Source of the DNA: Atherix ibis
Taxonomy: Eukaryota; Arthropoda; Insecta; Diptera; Athericidae
Direction: 5' to 3'
DNA length: 64,000 bases
Assembly (NCBI GenBank): GCA_958298945.1
Contig: OY282609.1
Location: 66,250,220 to 66,314,219 of the forward strand
Of this stretch, positions 1-12,660 are shown piece after piece; position 1 is the first letter of the stretch, and every line of letters begins with the position of its first letter. The notes under the pieces were generated by a model that was not told the DNA's origin, searched no databases, and saw only the letters and a program-made list of their open reading frames with translations. The position numbers and the translations under genes are program-made.

Positions 1-590
1 ATTTTTCTCTATTTTTTTTTCATTCTGTCAAAGTTAAATGGTAGACCATAGTGAATAGGAAAAAATATTGTAGCTCTGCGTGTCCTTTATATCCAATTTT
101 TGATTTATTATTCTTGATATTTTTTTAAGTAATACATTCCAAATAATGGAAATAATTTAGAATTTAGAGTTTTCTAAAGGCAAATCAAAATCGTTCCCAT
201 AAAAAATGCAAAAAAGGAGAGCAAATAAAATTACCTAAGGTTGTTTAGAATCAATATACTCGTAAGTAGCGCTTTCGATTATAAAACTACTTTCTCACGG
301 TATTCTCTTAATAAACAATATAAAATTAATTTTTTTTTATTATCTTTTCAAGTAATTTTTGTATTGAAATATATATTCTAAGCAACATGACACTTTAGGC
401 CATTTGGTGAGAAAGGATATCGGGATAAGGAAATTAAAGAAGAAAGAGAACGAAAAGCGATTTCTGGGAATCAATGTTCAATAAAAATAACTAAAATTAT
501 GTCAAAATAAATTTTATTCAATCATTTTCGTTTCATCAAAATCTAAAAAATTAAATTCAGAAATTAAAAATAATAATTCACTAATTGTAA
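1..590. other. AT-rich sequence without a gene
   Basis: No open frame or RNA gene can be supported here. The DNA is A/T-rich with short homopolymer runs and leads into the minisatellite that begins near position 590. Confidence 0.6.
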
Positions 591-1790
591 GTAAAATATT
601 TTTAGTAAAAATTATCGGGAAAAATTTTCAATAAAAATTTTCGGTAAAAATGTGCAGTAAAAATTTTCAATAAAAATTTTCGGTAAAAATTTTCAATAAA
701 AATTTTAATAAAAAAATTGTCGGTAAAAATGTTCAGTAAAAATGTTCTGCAAAAATTTTCAATAAAAATGTTCAGTAAAATTTTTTATTAAAAATATTCA
801 GCAAAAATTTTCAATAAAAATGTTCAGTAAAAATTTTCATTAAAAATGTTCAGTAAAAATTTTTATTAAAAATGTTCAGTAAAAATTTTTAGTTACAATT
901 TTCGATAAAAATGTTCAATAAAAATTTTAATAAAAAAAATGGTTGGTAAAAATGTTCAGTAATTATGTTCAATAAAAATGTTCAGTGAAAATTTTAATAA
1001 AAGAATTTTTGTTAAAAATTTTCAGAAAATTTTTTTATTAAAAATGTTCAGTTAAAATTTTCAATAAAAATGTTTAATAAAAATTTTCGGTAAACATTTT
1101 CTGTAAAAATTTTCAATAAAAATATTTAATAAAAATTTTCAATAAAAATGTTCAGTAACATTTTTCAATAAAAATGTTCAGTAAAAATTTTCAATAAAAA
1201 TGTTCAGTAAAAATTTTCAATAAAAATTTTAATAAAGAAATTTCCGTAAAAACTTTTAGTAAAAATTTTCAGTAAAAATTTTCATTAAAAATTTTTAATA
1301 AAATTTTTTAATAGAAATTTTTAATAAAATTTTTTAATAGAAATTTTTAATAAAATTTTTTAATAGAAATTTTTAATAAAATTTTTTAATAGAAATTTTC
1401 AATAAAAATTTTCATTAAAAATTTCCAATAAAATTTTTTGGTGAAAATTTTCAATAAAAATGTTCAGTAAAATTGTTCAATAAAAATGTTCAATAAAAAT
1501 TTTCTATAAAAATGTTCAGTAAAATTTTTCAATAAAAATGTTCAGTAAAAATTTTCAATAAACATTTTCAGTAAAAGTTTTAGTAAAGAAATTTCCGTAA
1601 AAATTTTTAGTAAAAATTTTCATTAAAAATGTTCATTAAAAATTTTCAGTAAAATTTTTTAATAGAAATTTTCAGTAAAATTTTTTAATAGAACTTTTCA
1701 GTATAAATTTTCATAAAAAATTTTCAATAAAAATTTTCAGTAAAAATTTTCAATAATGTTCAGTAAAAAATTTCAATACGCCAGTTAAAA
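591..1790. repeat. Degenerate 13-bp minisatellite (TAAAAATTTTCAA-like)
   Basis: About 1.2 kb is built from variants of a unit close to ATAAAAATTTTCA, with frequent alternative unit ends (CAG, CGG, CAA) and alternation between AAAAATTTTC and AAAAATGTTC. Units are imperfect and indels shift the register, which implies an old array. The same core, A5 followed by T4 and C, builds the much more regular array at 46.1-48.8 kb, so the two are probably one repeat family. No coding capacity is seen. A-tract phasing could give curved DNA, but that is inference. Confidence 0.9.
1295..1400. repeat. 26-bp dimeric sub-array inside the minisatellite
   Basis: Inside the degenerate array a 26-bp unit (two diverged 13-mers, one containing AATAGAAA and one containing AATAAAA) repeats about four times almost without change. 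This is local re-amplification of a dimer and is younger than the flanking degenerate units. Confidence 0.8.
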
Positions 1791-4700
1791 TTTTCTGATT
1801 GCAGTCAGTAAAAATTGTCATTTAAATTTGTTGGTGCAATAAGAGGTTTTGCATATTTCAAAGAAATCCTTGAAGGGATGAGTTCGATTTCAATAAAAAT
1901 ATTTTGCTCGATTTAGCAAGTTCTCATTTAATCCTCGAGAAAATAATACACAAGGAGTGGCTGAGCATTGGAAGATAGTGCTAAACTCTTGCCGATATTG
2001 TATACTAACTTATTCTGTAGACAACCTTGTTATGGTATAACAAATAGCATCTTCTAAAATAATAATTAGTGACATTCTACAATAGATACTTAACCATATT
2101 AAAGATGGCGTTATTCTTTGCCATTGCACCGATATTAATTGCACAGCAATACACATACACTAGTCGGAATCGTGGGTGTAGGTGTATTATCAGGTGTATG
2201 TTGTTTAAAATATTATACGGAATTATTAAGGATGCATAACGTATAATGTGGTACTTAGTCTAGTAGTAGGTGATTACTCATACTCATACCGTTGAATTAG
2301 TTACAAAATGCTAACATACGTTATTATGGCTGAATTCAAAATTCTACACGGAATTTCAGCGCACTGTATTGAATGGTCCCCGGTGTGTACTAATTAGAAA
2401 ATTCAAGCGGTGCAATATTAATGGTAGTTGTGCATTTTGAATTTTCCAATACGCCTGCAGTAGCTTTGGAAAATTATACATGTGCATATAAGCATTGAAA
2501 ATTAATGAAAATTAGTTTAATTGACTTGTTTAGTACTATTGCTTTTAGGTATTTTATAACAAGTACGCAATATATTCATAACCAGTGCTAATATGGGAAA
2601 TGTTAAATCAAGTACTACGAGTTGTTCTGGTTCTAATTTTGGTCTTCTTTCACATAAAAAGGCACAAAACCCTCTCATTTACATTCAAAGAATGCACTTA
2701 CGCACAAATATGCAAATACGAACATATAAATTTTAGTACTTAATCGAGACTCACTAATTATCGTATGTATGTTCAAACTAGTAGCATAGTTCATGCTAAT
2801 TATAGTTCCACAAAATGCCCTAATGGCAGAGAGTTGTTGATAATTCAAACCGAATACCAAATTTTACCGCTTCAAATACCAAATTCAGGTGTTAATAAAG
2901 TGCATAGTTTGGTTTACTACGGCATAGAAAAATAAAAGCCAAATATCAAATGCAATGTACTTCAATAATAAGATTTTCAAAAATTAATTCTGTAAAAAGG
3001 ACCTGCAAAAATAGTTCGCAAAAATTCGAATAAATTTCTACAGGGTTTGTAATAAGGGTGAGTTGAGTTGCGTACAGTTTTTAATGCCGGTAAGCCAATT
3101 AAATAAATATGACTGAATTTCTTTTTCAAATCCGTCAGGCAATTAAATTAAAAATTAAAATGTTAAATACAACAAATATACAATTAAATGGGGAAAAAAA
3201 AACTATTTATAGTATTATTATTATTAGTAGTAGTAGTGGTATTAGCAGTAGTAGTATAAGTCGTCGTCGCAAGGGTAGCTAAAATAAATTGCATTTCTTA
3301 GCGTTTGCATAAAAGAAAAATCGACGATATCATAACCATTAACAAAAAAGTTTCCATTTAATATTAATTCTGAGGAGTTGACGATCTCAAGATTAAGTAC
3401 AGTGACGATAGTAACTTTCGCATTGAATTCCATTAAAGGATGTGCTCTCTAGATAATTTTAATTCCATATTTAAATGTCCTGTGCCACTATTCTTTCAAC
3501 TTGCATTTCGTTCTGTTTGATTCCACTTTGGCTCTCTAGTGGATACTACAGAAAATGTATTGTTATTCTTAAGGTACTTTTATGCACAGTTTTAATCCTT
3601 TCTTATTATAATATACAATTTTATTTATATTGTAGTAGAAACTTTGTTAGTCCTTTCAAGTTTTTAGTGTGTACTTTTATTTTCCATTTTAATATTCTGT
3701 TATCCTTTTCCAGTTTTTCGTTATCAACCTGTCAATGGCACTAATATTTTAAAGGAGAAAAAGTTAGAACAGGTGAATTCAATTTTGATTTTTTTTTTTA
3801 AATAACTTTACTATAAGATATCAGAGTGAGAAATATACAAAGGATAACTAAAGACTAAAGAGAAAATTGAATAGTGAAACACTCTGCAACGGGACAGTTG
3901 ATTTTCAATTTACAGCCAATTTGTTTCGGTAGCAAATTTTCAATTTTCATAACGCATAATTATATTAAAAGTTTTCCTTTTTCAACAATTTTTATCTCAT
4001 CCTCAAAATAGGTTTTGTTATTTTTTTAAAATTAAAATTTAATCACAATAAACACAAAAAAAAAATAAACCTAAAAGTAGTTGATAATAATTTCAAGAAC
4101 AATTTCTTTTTGTACAATTTAACCGTAAAGAAAAGAGCTAAGAATCGAAATAAACTGAAAAAATGTGGAAGCCAACCAAGTCTAAAAATACAGAATGCAG
4201 TTTTCCATTTTTCCTGGATGATTTCTTAAGAATTTCCTTTAACAGTAAGTAAAAGAATTATCTTCTGAAAGGATAAATTTTACTTTATATATTATCCTTT
4301 TTCATTTCTATTTTATTGTATGCTACTACCTTCTCCTTTTTCTATATTTATTTTGTACCCATGAGAAAAAAAGGAATGCTCAAAAAAGAGGAAGTAAAAA
4401 GAAATATATCCTGCCTACTTATTTAAGTTCAATTTTTTCCAGTAAATCTTATAATTCATTTTTATGTAAAAAGTTTCTGATAAAATAAAAAAAAGAACAG
4501 GGAAAATGCTTTTGACTATGCAGATCTAATTTAAATTTTTCCTCCGTAAATATGCGTTGGAATTTTTATCTTTTATCATTAATATGGTCCTGTTGTTTTT
4601 CTTCTTAAATTTACTACGAACTGGGAATATTGTTTTTTACTCGTATTTCTTGATAAAACTTTATAATTATTTGTAGTTTCTTGTTTATTTTCAATGTAAA

Positions 4701-4899
4701 TTTGTGTTTCTTTTTTGTTGAATAATTTAATTTATAAAATGATTTTTTAAATAAAACTTTTCGTTGATTTTTCTTTGTATAGTTTTATCTTTTTAAATGC
4801 AATAAATTGCAACCATTTTGTTTTATAGGATTTTTTCGTTTAGCAAAACGATACTACTTCCTTATATTTAGAAAATTTATTCTTTAAAAAGTGAATTCC
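1791..4899. other. AT-rich region, no gene recognised; trinucleotide microsatellite inside
   Basis: No frame here resembles a known protein. Short frames (for example 3475-3744 on the plus strand) are hydrophobic translations typical of T-rich noncoding DNA and have no supporting context. A short imperfect trinucleotide microsatellite (ATT/AGT/GTA and then TCG units) lies at about 3212-3269. Confidence 0.5.
3212..3269. repeat. Imperfect trinucleotide microsatellite
   Basis: Runs of ATT, AGT and GTA triplets followed by TCG triplets form an imperfect trinucleotide tract of about 58 bp. It is simple-sequence DNA with no sign of coding use. Confidence 0.75.
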
Positions 4900-5973
4900 C
4901 ACTCCCTATGAGTCTTCCTTCCAAAATTTTCAAGCCCTTGGAAATTAAAACTACACAATTCTGCGCCATCCCAATAAAAAAGCTCCTGGTTATGATCTAA
5001 TAACAGCTCCTATTCTGAAGCAAATTTCCCGAAAAGCTTTAGTTTTAATTACAATATATTTTTAATAGTATCCTGCGCACAAACTATTTTCCCTTACTCT
5101 GGAAATATTCTGTAATTAAAATTATTCCTAAACCAAATAAACCCATTAATTCTCCTTCCTCCTATAGACCTATCAGCCTCTTATCAATTCTTGGTAAGAT
5201 ATTCGAGAAACTCCTATTAAAACGACTCTACCTAGTTCTAGTGGATGAAAAACATATTCTTGATCACCAATTTGGCATCCGATCTGAACACTTCACTATC
5301 CAGCAATGCCATCACATTGTTGAAAAGAAAGATTATTGCCCAGGAGTATTTTTAGATATCTTCCAAGCTTTTGATCGTTTGTAATATCCTGAAATCCTCT
5401 GGAAACTTAAGACCTTACTACCTTATCATAAATTCATATCTCTCCCAATGTCATTTTCAAGTTGCAATTAAGTCACAATCCTCGGAAATATATCCTATTC
5501 TAACCGGAGTACCATAAGGTAGTTTTCTTGGTCCCATCTTATATAATATTTATACGCATGACATCCCATCTGATCCTAATACTATAACTGTACTTATGCC
5601 ATACTTGCTACACATTCAAATCCTTACATAGCTTCCAACAATTTACAATCCCATATTCACAACCTTCAATCTAGGTTTAAGAGATGGAGAGTGAAGATAA
5701 ATGAACAGAAAAGCCCTCACATTACTTTCACACTGTCAAGGAAAACCTACTCCTTTATGTCTTAATAGCAACATGAAACCGCAATATGATATAGTTCGTT
5801 ATTTGGGACTTTACCTGGACAAGAGACTAACATGGAACCCACATACTAGATTAACAAACGTTATCTACAACTTCTTACACTACTGGACAAACGCTCGAAA
5901 CTAACAATTAAAAGTAAACTTCTAATCTACAATACAATTATAAAACCTATTTGGACACATACTCCCACTTCAT
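4900..5973 (+). pseudogene. Jockey-like non-LTR reverse transcriptase, broken fragment
   Basis: Frame-by-frame reading gives the order of a jockey-type reverse transcriptase. A PKKAPGYDLITAPILKQI-like block lies near 4960-5030, SYRPISLLSILGKIFEKLL near 5160-5220, a degraded FLDI..AFDR block near 5345-5385, and the C-terminal stretch VRYLGLYLDKRLTWNPHTRL in one open frame (5701-5904). Stops and frameshifts separate the blocks, and the YADD region near 5595 is not intact. The sequence ends around LTIKSKLLIYNTIIKPIWTHT near 5970. The C-terminal part matches the minus-strand copy at 24.2-25.4 kb closely enough to be the same family. The 5' half (ORF1, endonuclease) and the 3' tail are missing. 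The clade is assigned from motif style, so moderately sure. Confidence 0.85.
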
Positions 5974-6035
5974 GACAGTACTCCCCACTTCATGATGCAC
6001 AAGATTGTTAATTAAAATGTTATGTAAATCTGCTT

Positions 6036-6847
6036 ACACTAATTGTTAAGAAAATTTAAATGTTTTTTAGTTTATGTGAAGTACAATCGATACAATTAAG
6101 TTCTGAATAAAACGTCATTTAAATGACTTCCACGACTTCTTTTGAAGGAACGAATTCGATGAACCCTATTTTCGAGCGCTTTTTCCACTAAATCAAGTCG
6201 TATGTCATAAATAGCACGTTCAATATTGACTTCTAAAGCTTAAAGAGAGTCTGATTTATTGCTAAACACCAATGACTTCAAATAACCCCAGAAGAAATGG
6301 TCCAATGGTGTTAAATCACAACTTCTTGGAGGCCATTCAATGTCACAATTTCTTGAAATAATCGAACCTCCAAACTTTTCTCGCAATAATTCAGTTGTTG
6401 CACGTGCTGTGTGGCACGTAGCCCCGCATTGTTGGAACCAGAGGTTGTCAATATCAACCTCTTCCAATTTCGGCCACAAAAAGTTGGTTATAATCGATCT
6501 ATACCGCTCTCCATTGACAGTAACGGTATTACCAGCTTCGTTTCGAAAGAAGTACGGACCGATGATTCCACCAGACCAAAAACCACACCATACTATCAAT
6601 TTAGGTGAATGTAATGGGTGCCCATGAATAATTTGTAGGTTTTCTTCGCGCCACAATCGACAGTTTTGTTTATTTATCGCACCACTCAGATGAAAGTGAG
6701 CGTACGAAAAGTTGCAATTGAAGAACGATTATTTTGATAATGAAATTGAATAATTTATAAACGTTGTTCTTGTGTATATCTCTCCGTGATGAAATTGTAA
6801 ACATTACTGAATACAAAAAAAAGAGACAGATCATGACATATTACAAA
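6036..6847 (-). mobile_element. DD41D (rosa/Visitor-like) mariner relative, copy A, both tips lost
   Basis: Aligned by eye with the copies at 41.75-42.97 kb and 61.6-62.5 kb, this copy starts inside the element at CACTAATTGTTAAG and stops before the far inverted repeat. It therefore lacks both termini. It carries the same internal deletion junction (near 6700, AAAGTGAGC joined to G[C/T]ACGAAAAG) as copies B and D. It is non-autonomous and cannot be excised by a trans-acting transposase because the tips are gone. Confidence 0.85.
6096..6695 (-). pseudogene. DD41D transposase C-terminal half, broken
   Basis: The minus-strand frame gives GGIIGPYFFRNEAGNTVTV, then WFQQCGATCHTARATTELL and PPRSCDLTPLDHFFWGYLK. 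In this family the catalytic core is D, D, D with 41 residues between the second and third, which matches the rosa/Visitor-type spacing. Here the second catalytic Asp (expected in FQQDGAT) is Cys, and the first (expected in FSDEAHF) is removed by the internal deletion. A CAA-to-TAA change at about 6240 interrupts the frame before the C-terminal LNDVLFRT-like end near 6096. The protein would be catalytically dead. Confidence 0.85.
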
Positions 6848-8075
6848 ATTATTTTGTGGAACAAGCTTTAGTAAGCCAATAGCTTGTTGACAAAATCTGA
6901 AAAGTATTGACAAACCTGCTAAACCCTGAGATACTTATTACATCTACGCAAAATAATTCTTACAAAATACCGAATCTTTAATATTCTTTTTTATTTAAAT
7001 ATATTTAAAATTTTTGGACTTTCTTTTTCCAATAGCCTCTTGTTTTACCCTATCTGCCAGAGACGACCAAAAGTATTTACATAATAAAGCACTTAAATTA
7101 AAAATCATTTTTGTGAAAATAATAATTGTTGGTTAATTTTTATTTTTTAAAAAAACCAATACAATTTTTAATAACATTCTTTCACTAATATAATTTCTGT
7201 TAAAATTTTTTCGATATATGAAAAAAAAACACAAATTTTTTAAACACTTTATCAATTTTCGATATTTTTGCAGAAAAAAAGATCACATTTAATTGAAAAT
7301 ATTTAAAGGTATTGTAATTTAACTAATTCATTATTTAATAACAAATTAAAAGATAGGAAAGCAAACACGTTAAAAAGGAAAATAGTGTCTGTATACGAAA
7401 TGATTAGTTATTAGGAAATGTAGTAGTTGTTGGCATTTTGAGAAATATACTAAAAAAATATCGTACATTCCAAAGTCAATAAACTGTAATAGAATAAATA
7501 GAAAATCTCCTAATGAGTTATTCTAATGACAGGATACTCATTATTGTTGGGAGAAAAATTCACCGATTCGCAATAAAATCATGAATAAATGATAGCGGGA
7601 ACTCATTACCGTAATAATCGGATCGGATGTAATGCCAGGATATCAAGCAGGATGTAAGACTATTAGTGGAATAAATCGATGAAAATCAATCGTTTCGAAA
7701 ATTTAATCATTATACTTGCTGGCAGAATGAACATTAAGTGAAGATATTATTCATTAGGTACAATCGGCTTAAAATGAAAATGTGATTTCTTAGATTTGCA
7801 AAATGAATACGAAACATTTCCCAAAGCAGAATAATTTGTAACTATGTGTAGATATTTTTATCAAACGACAAATTATTCTGCTTCTTATTATTACTATCGA
7901 ATAATAATATGTGAATAATTATTTATATTTGTTAAATATGTAGTGTTTGTGTGGATTTACACATATTAATGAAAAATTTCGAGATATACTCTGTTTCTGC
8001 TTAAACGTTTTGAATGGTTTTATAAGACACAAATTACTCATATTACTTTAATAATTCCTAGCTCATTTTAAACTA
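6848..8075. other. AT-rich spacer, no gene seen
   Basis: No frame longer than background and no terminal repeats were found between the DD41D copy and the next mariner. The sequence is A/T-rich with poly-A and poly-T runs. Confidence 0.55.
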
Positions 8076-9342
8076 CGAGGGTCGTTCAATAAATCCTTAG
8101 AAAATCCGAGAAATTGCGCTCGTAGTGTGGGTAAAGATTTTTTTGTAAGTAGCATTATCGACAGGAAAGCTTTCAAAATTTTCGCTCGATCCATAGCGTA
8201 GGTCAATTTCTATCGTCGATTAAAGTTAACGACATTTATTTGTGCATAACAATGGAAAAAAGCGAGTTTAGGGCTGTCATCAAACATCTCCATTTGAAGG
8301 GCTTAAGCCCGAAAGAAATCAAAGCCGAGTTGGATGCAGTTCATGGCACATCTGCACCTGTGTTTGCGATGGTTTACAATTGGGTGAATGAATTTAAACG
8401 TGGCCGTTCATCCACAAAAGATGAACATCGTTCAGGACGCCCAGTTGAGGTGTCTATTCCTGAAATCATCGACAAAATCCACGATCTGATTTTGAACGAT
8501 CGGCGAATTAAAGTGCGCGAATTAGTTGAGGCCACGAGCATATCATGAGGTACAGTCGCTTCAATTTTGCATGAAAAATTGTCTGTGAAAAAAATGTCGG
8601 CAAGATGGGTGCCGCGTTTGCTCTCAAAGGAGAATAAGCGCAATCGTGTAGTGGACTCTGAGGCTATGTTGGCACTCTTTCATCGGAATCCTGCCGAATT
8701 CCTTCGTCGATATGTCACTGTGGACGAAACCTGGATACACTACTACACTCCAGAAACGAAGAGACAGTCATCACAGTGGATTTTCAAGGGTAAACGGGCT
8801 CCGAAGAAGGCAAAAACTGTGCCATCGGCCGGCAAGGTGATGGCCACGGTATTTTGGGATTCGCAGGGCATCATTATTATCGACTACTTGGAAAAAGGAA
8901 AAACAATAACAGGAGCGTATAACGTGTCGTTATTGCAACGGTTGAGCGAGGAAATCAAAGAGAAACGCCCCCATCTGAAGAAGAAAAAAATCCTCTTGCA
9001 TCAGGACAATGCGCGTGTGCACACCTGCGCTGTTTCCATGGCCAAAATTGTGGAATTGAGAATGGAATTGTTGCAGCATCCCGCTTATTCAACAGATTTG
9101 GCCCCGAGTGACTATTTTCTTTTTCCCCAATCTGAAGAAATGGCTTGGCGGACGACGGTTCAAACGGATGAGTATTTTGCAGAACTTCCGAAATCCTATT
9201 TTTTGGACGGGATAAAAATTTTGGGAAAACGGTTGGAAAAGTATATAGAGCTAAAAGGAGAGTATGTTGAAAAAAAATATTTTTTTTTTTAAAAAAACAG
9301 TTTTTTTCCATCTTTTTCTAAGGACTTATTGAACGACCCTCG
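8076..9342 (+). mobile_element. Mariner family 1, copy A (full length, defective)
   Basis: The ends are inverted repeats beginning CGAGGGTCGTTCAATAA at 8076 and its complement at 9342. They are flanked by TA on both sides (8074-8075 and 9343-9344), the usual mariner target duplication. Length is about 1.27 kb, normal for mariner. The same family has a second copy nested at 14281-15556. Confidence 0.95.
8252..9292 (+). pseudogene. Mariner family 1 transposase (DD34D), copy A, interrupted
   Basis: The ATG at 8252 starts MEKSEFRAVIKHLHLKG, the first of two helix-turn-helix units. A TGA at 8546 replaces a lysine-position codon in the helix-turn-helix region (compare SISKVT in copy B). The frame then continues through WVPRLLS, VTVDETWIHYY (first Asp), HQDNARVH (second Asp) and STDLAPSDYFLFP (third Asp, 34 residues after the second). 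An extra T near 9127 shifts the frame, and a 25-bp deletion about 25 bp further on restores it, garbling the FPNLKKWLGG segment. The catalytic triad is still encoded but the protein cannot be made intact. Confidence 0.93.
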
Positions 9343-10048
9343 TATAATTTTATTTAAAAAAACCATTTTAGAAATGTTTTATAAGTGAAAAGCGAGTAGT
9401 TATTTTATAACCCAAATTCATAGACGAGGCATTTACTAATGGATTATTATTTTTGCAATTATGATAATCTAGAAAGACAACTTCTCCTAGAATTCGATTT
9501 GGATTGTTTTTTTTTTAATCGTAAAAGCGCAATGACCTCAGCTTACATAGAATATTTTCTAGAATTTCCTCAAAATCAGATATTTATTTGAAATCAATGC
9601 AAATATAATTTTCCTGACAATCCAAGATGTCTTTTCGATATTTTCATTATTGACTTTTCGATAATGACTTTTCAGCAAAGTTCAAGTGATTTTCATGTTT
9701 GCATTCAATTTTTATTTCCTTATAAATCCTTAAAAAATTCAAAATCTTTTTTATACAAGGCAACAAAATTATTTGTGTCCTACTGGAAGATAAACGTGAC
9801 TAGAAGAATTCATTATATTTGTTAATGAAATGTAACATAAGTCGTAGAGATTATTGATAAGTAATAATGTTGTTTATTGTTGAGCTGAAAGGACACATTG
9901 ACATTTTTGCTTAGTAAAACTATTGAAAAGAGCCAAAAACACGCAATACTAAAATTTCAGAACATGACTGCAAGGCTAATTATTATTGTCTGAATCAAAA
10001 CTAGAAACCATGAATTCAAAATTAATTACTATCATCAGACTTTGTATA
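9343..10048. other. AT-rich spacer, no gene seen
   Basis: This is A/T-rich sequence between two mariner elements. No recognisable frame or repeat is present. Confidence 0.5.
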
Positions 10049-10818
10049 CGAGGTCTGTTCAAAAAATATTACGAATTTTAAATTACCGCGGGTTCGATTT
10101 TCGATTTTTTGTGGCGTTATGTTGGTACTCATGTCTCTCACTTATGCTGACAAGCTCGGCCATTTTGCATATTCAGTTAATTTTTGACAGCTGTTTTGCT
10201 TGCACATGTTTTGGCTCGTCTTCGATTTTTGCCCATTCCAAAAAATGGTTCAAAGAATATGTTTCGGGAACAAGAAAAAGTCACAGGGGGCCAGATCTGG
10301 AGAATACGTTGGCTGCGGCATTATTAGTGTATTGTTTTTGGCCAAAAATTCGCTATTCTGGCGGATTGCTTCTTGCAACTTGCGCATAACTTGCAGGTAA
10401 TATTCCTTATTGACCGTTCTACCCTGTGGCAAGTCATTGTAATCATGATATAACATGCTTCTGCAATCGAAGAAAACTAAGCAAAACCTTCACTTTCGAT
10501 CGAACTTGGCGCGCTTTTTTCGGTCTTGGCTCGTGCGGCAGTTTCCATTGGGATGATTGAGCTTTGGTTTCTACGCCATAACCATAAACGCATGGTTCGT
10601 CACCAGTTATGATCCCCAGGAGCAAATTTGTATCGTCACGGACAGAGTCCAACAGCCCCTTAGCAATGTTACAAAAATTAACTGAACATTCAAAATGGCC
10701 GAACTTGTCGGCATAAATGAGAGACATGAGTAACAACATAACGCCATAAAAAATCGAAAATCTAATATACGCAACCCGCAGAAATTCAAAATTCACGATA
10801 TTTTTTGAACAGACCTCG
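10049..10818 (-). mobile_element. Mariner family 4, copy A: derivative with about 150-bp inverted ends
   Basis: The tips read CGAGGTCTGTTCAAAAAATA at 10049 and the complement at 10818, with TA on each side. Normal mariner inverted repeats are about 30 bp, but here the homology between the two ends continues for about 150 bp: both carry the block with GGCGTTATGTTG..ACTCATGTCTCTCA..GGCCATTTTG..TCAGTTAATTTTTG. The left end is therefore an inverted copy of the 5' end joined to the 3' part of the coding region near 10240. The same join is seen at 29.7 kb. Total length is 770 bp, clearly shorter than a complete mariner. Confidence 0.9.
10250..10665 (-). pseudogene. Mariner family 4 transposase remnant (copy A)
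   Basis: Two minus-strand frames contain GDEPCVYGYGVETKAQSSQW (first catalytic Asp region), PRPKKARQVRSKVKV, LPQGRTVNKEYYLQVMRKLQ and TYSPDLAPCDFFLFPK (third Asp). The HHDNAPAH block with the second Asp is deleted, and the frame shifts around 10450. The N-terminal DNA-binding region is absent, so this is a relic inside a non-autonomous element. Confidence 0.85.
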
Positions 10819-11639
10819 TATATATAATTTTTCAGTAACAACAAAAATATGTACAATCCTGACTAGAAATAATATTTAAATTTTCTGCTACAAAGAGTTA
10901 TTATTTTAGCAAAAGAAATACATTTACTGTTAGATATTATATACAGTGGCTAAATGTCAGTATTATTAACAGTCTATGATTATAATCATTGTAAGATGAA
11001 TGGATAGTTTTAGGTAGCATTCATTAACAAACCAACGCGTAGTTTATACTAGCATATATGGGGAATGCAGCCCCTGAGTTAAAACTGGCTGACAAATAAA
11101 TCATTTTGCCTTTAATATATGAAAGCTTTGAAGTGTGATCTACAAGCATAAAAGGGATTTGCATAAATTTCCATTGGTTCTCATAAAGCATGGGACTAAA
11201 TGTATCAGTACAAAGCTCGTGTAGAGGTAATATTAACAGAGAAATGGCGCAAGCTAACCTTTGTCTCTAAAACACCCACAATCTATTCATCTCAATGGAA
11301 AGTAAGTCTGGTATTGCCATAATACTCGTACAATATTGTGTGTGGAAGTTTAAAGCCCAAATTGACAGAAATATGAATATGGTTTGTGTTTTACCTTGCT
11401 GTAGGGATCTTCTGATTGTGTACAAACAAAATTTAATTACACTTGCTTATTATTATTTCTAAAAGATATTTTGAGAAAATTCTTCTTTTGCACCTTATAA
11501 ATAAGAGAACAAGGTTGATTGCAATTCTAATTAAACCAATCGAATATCGATGAATATAGTTTTTAGAGTAAGTTTGGATTTAATAATAAAAATCAAAGTA
11601 ATTATGCTTTTTCCAAAATTTTAATTTTCTAATCAATAT

Positions 11640-11860
11640 TTTCATAAATTTTTTATTGTAAAAATGTTTTGTGACAATTCCAAGTAATTATTTTCAGCGC
11701 AAATTTTCCACAAAAAAAAAAATTTTACTAAATTTTTTCAATAAACTGTTGATCAAAAATTTTGAGTAAAAATGTTCAGTAGAAATTTTCAATAAAAATT
11801 GTTCAGTCAAAATATTCAGTAAAAATTTCCAGTAAAAATTTTCAATACTATCAAGACCAA
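11640..11860. repeat. Short dispersed patch of the 13-bp A/T minisatellite
   Basis: Units such as TAAAAATGTTCAGTA, AAATTTTCAATAAAAAT and AAAATTTCCAGT match the 0.6-1.8 kb array. The patch is short and degenerate. Confidence 0.7.
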
Positions 11861-12429
11861 TAGAGACCACACATTTTTAAATATAATTTTTTTTGTTTTC
11901 TGTATTTAAATTAAATTAAAATAAAATCACAATCAGCCTAATCGAATTGCATATGCTATTATAATTTCGACTTACTACATTTTAATGTGAACATATATTT
12001 TTTCCTAGATTAATGAATCTAATTTTCAAGGAAAATGAAAATCATCAATCACTTTAATCCACATAATAGTCTTTTACAGTGGGAAGAACTGCTATTATCC
12101 TCAAAGAAAAATAATTCCAGCCAAATCCTGTATATGTATGTTATATATGCATAGGTTTTTTTTTTTGTAAAGAGGAATACATTCATGGACAACTATGAAT
12201 GGTCAAAGGAGCTCCAAATTATTATATATATTTTTTAACCAAACACACTTTTCAACATATACAGCTCAATGGTATATGAATTGATAGAAAAATGAATACC
12301 CGCATCCGAATGACTTGATAAAAATATGTAAGATGGGGAAAAAATCACAAAACTACAGATTATGGGGAGAAAAATGAAGTGAAAGAAATAAAATTCATAA
12401 AAGAAAAAATTAACTTTCGTCCCCAATGT

Positions 12430-12660
12430 AGGTGGTTTGTCGGTGGTGAGTAATATTCCGTTTCTTGATTATTGTTGTTCGTCAATATCAATAATAATAA
12501 AAGGCAAAAAGAAAGAGACAAAGAAAAGTTCCTTCAGGAAAATTTTGAAAACGTGTTCCCAATCGGATCCGGGATTGAATTGAATATCGTTAAGGTTTCC
12601 GAACAACGATCGAACGCAACTAGAGTCAGTCAGTCAATAAGCAATTCGAAGCGTTAATCC
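12430..12660 (+). promoter_or_regulatory. Possible promoter / non-coding first exon (weak)
   Basis: This segment is less A/T-rich than its surroundings. It contains GATCGAACGCAACTAGAG followed by tandem TCAGTCAGTC, which resembles an arthropod initiator (TCAGT), and then GCAATTCGAAGCG. No downstream coding exon is recognised. The call rests on composition and one short motif only. Confidence 0.15.

Noticed and set aside
3475..3744. Plus-strand frame of 89 codons, hydrophobic
   Set aside because: The Phe/Leu/Ser/Cys-rich translation is what T-rich DNA gives; no motif, no splice signals, no neighbours.
10042..10389. Plus-strand frame of 115 codons
   Set aside because: It is the antisense of the mariner family 4 coding region plus its inverted end; the real protein motifs are on the minus strand.
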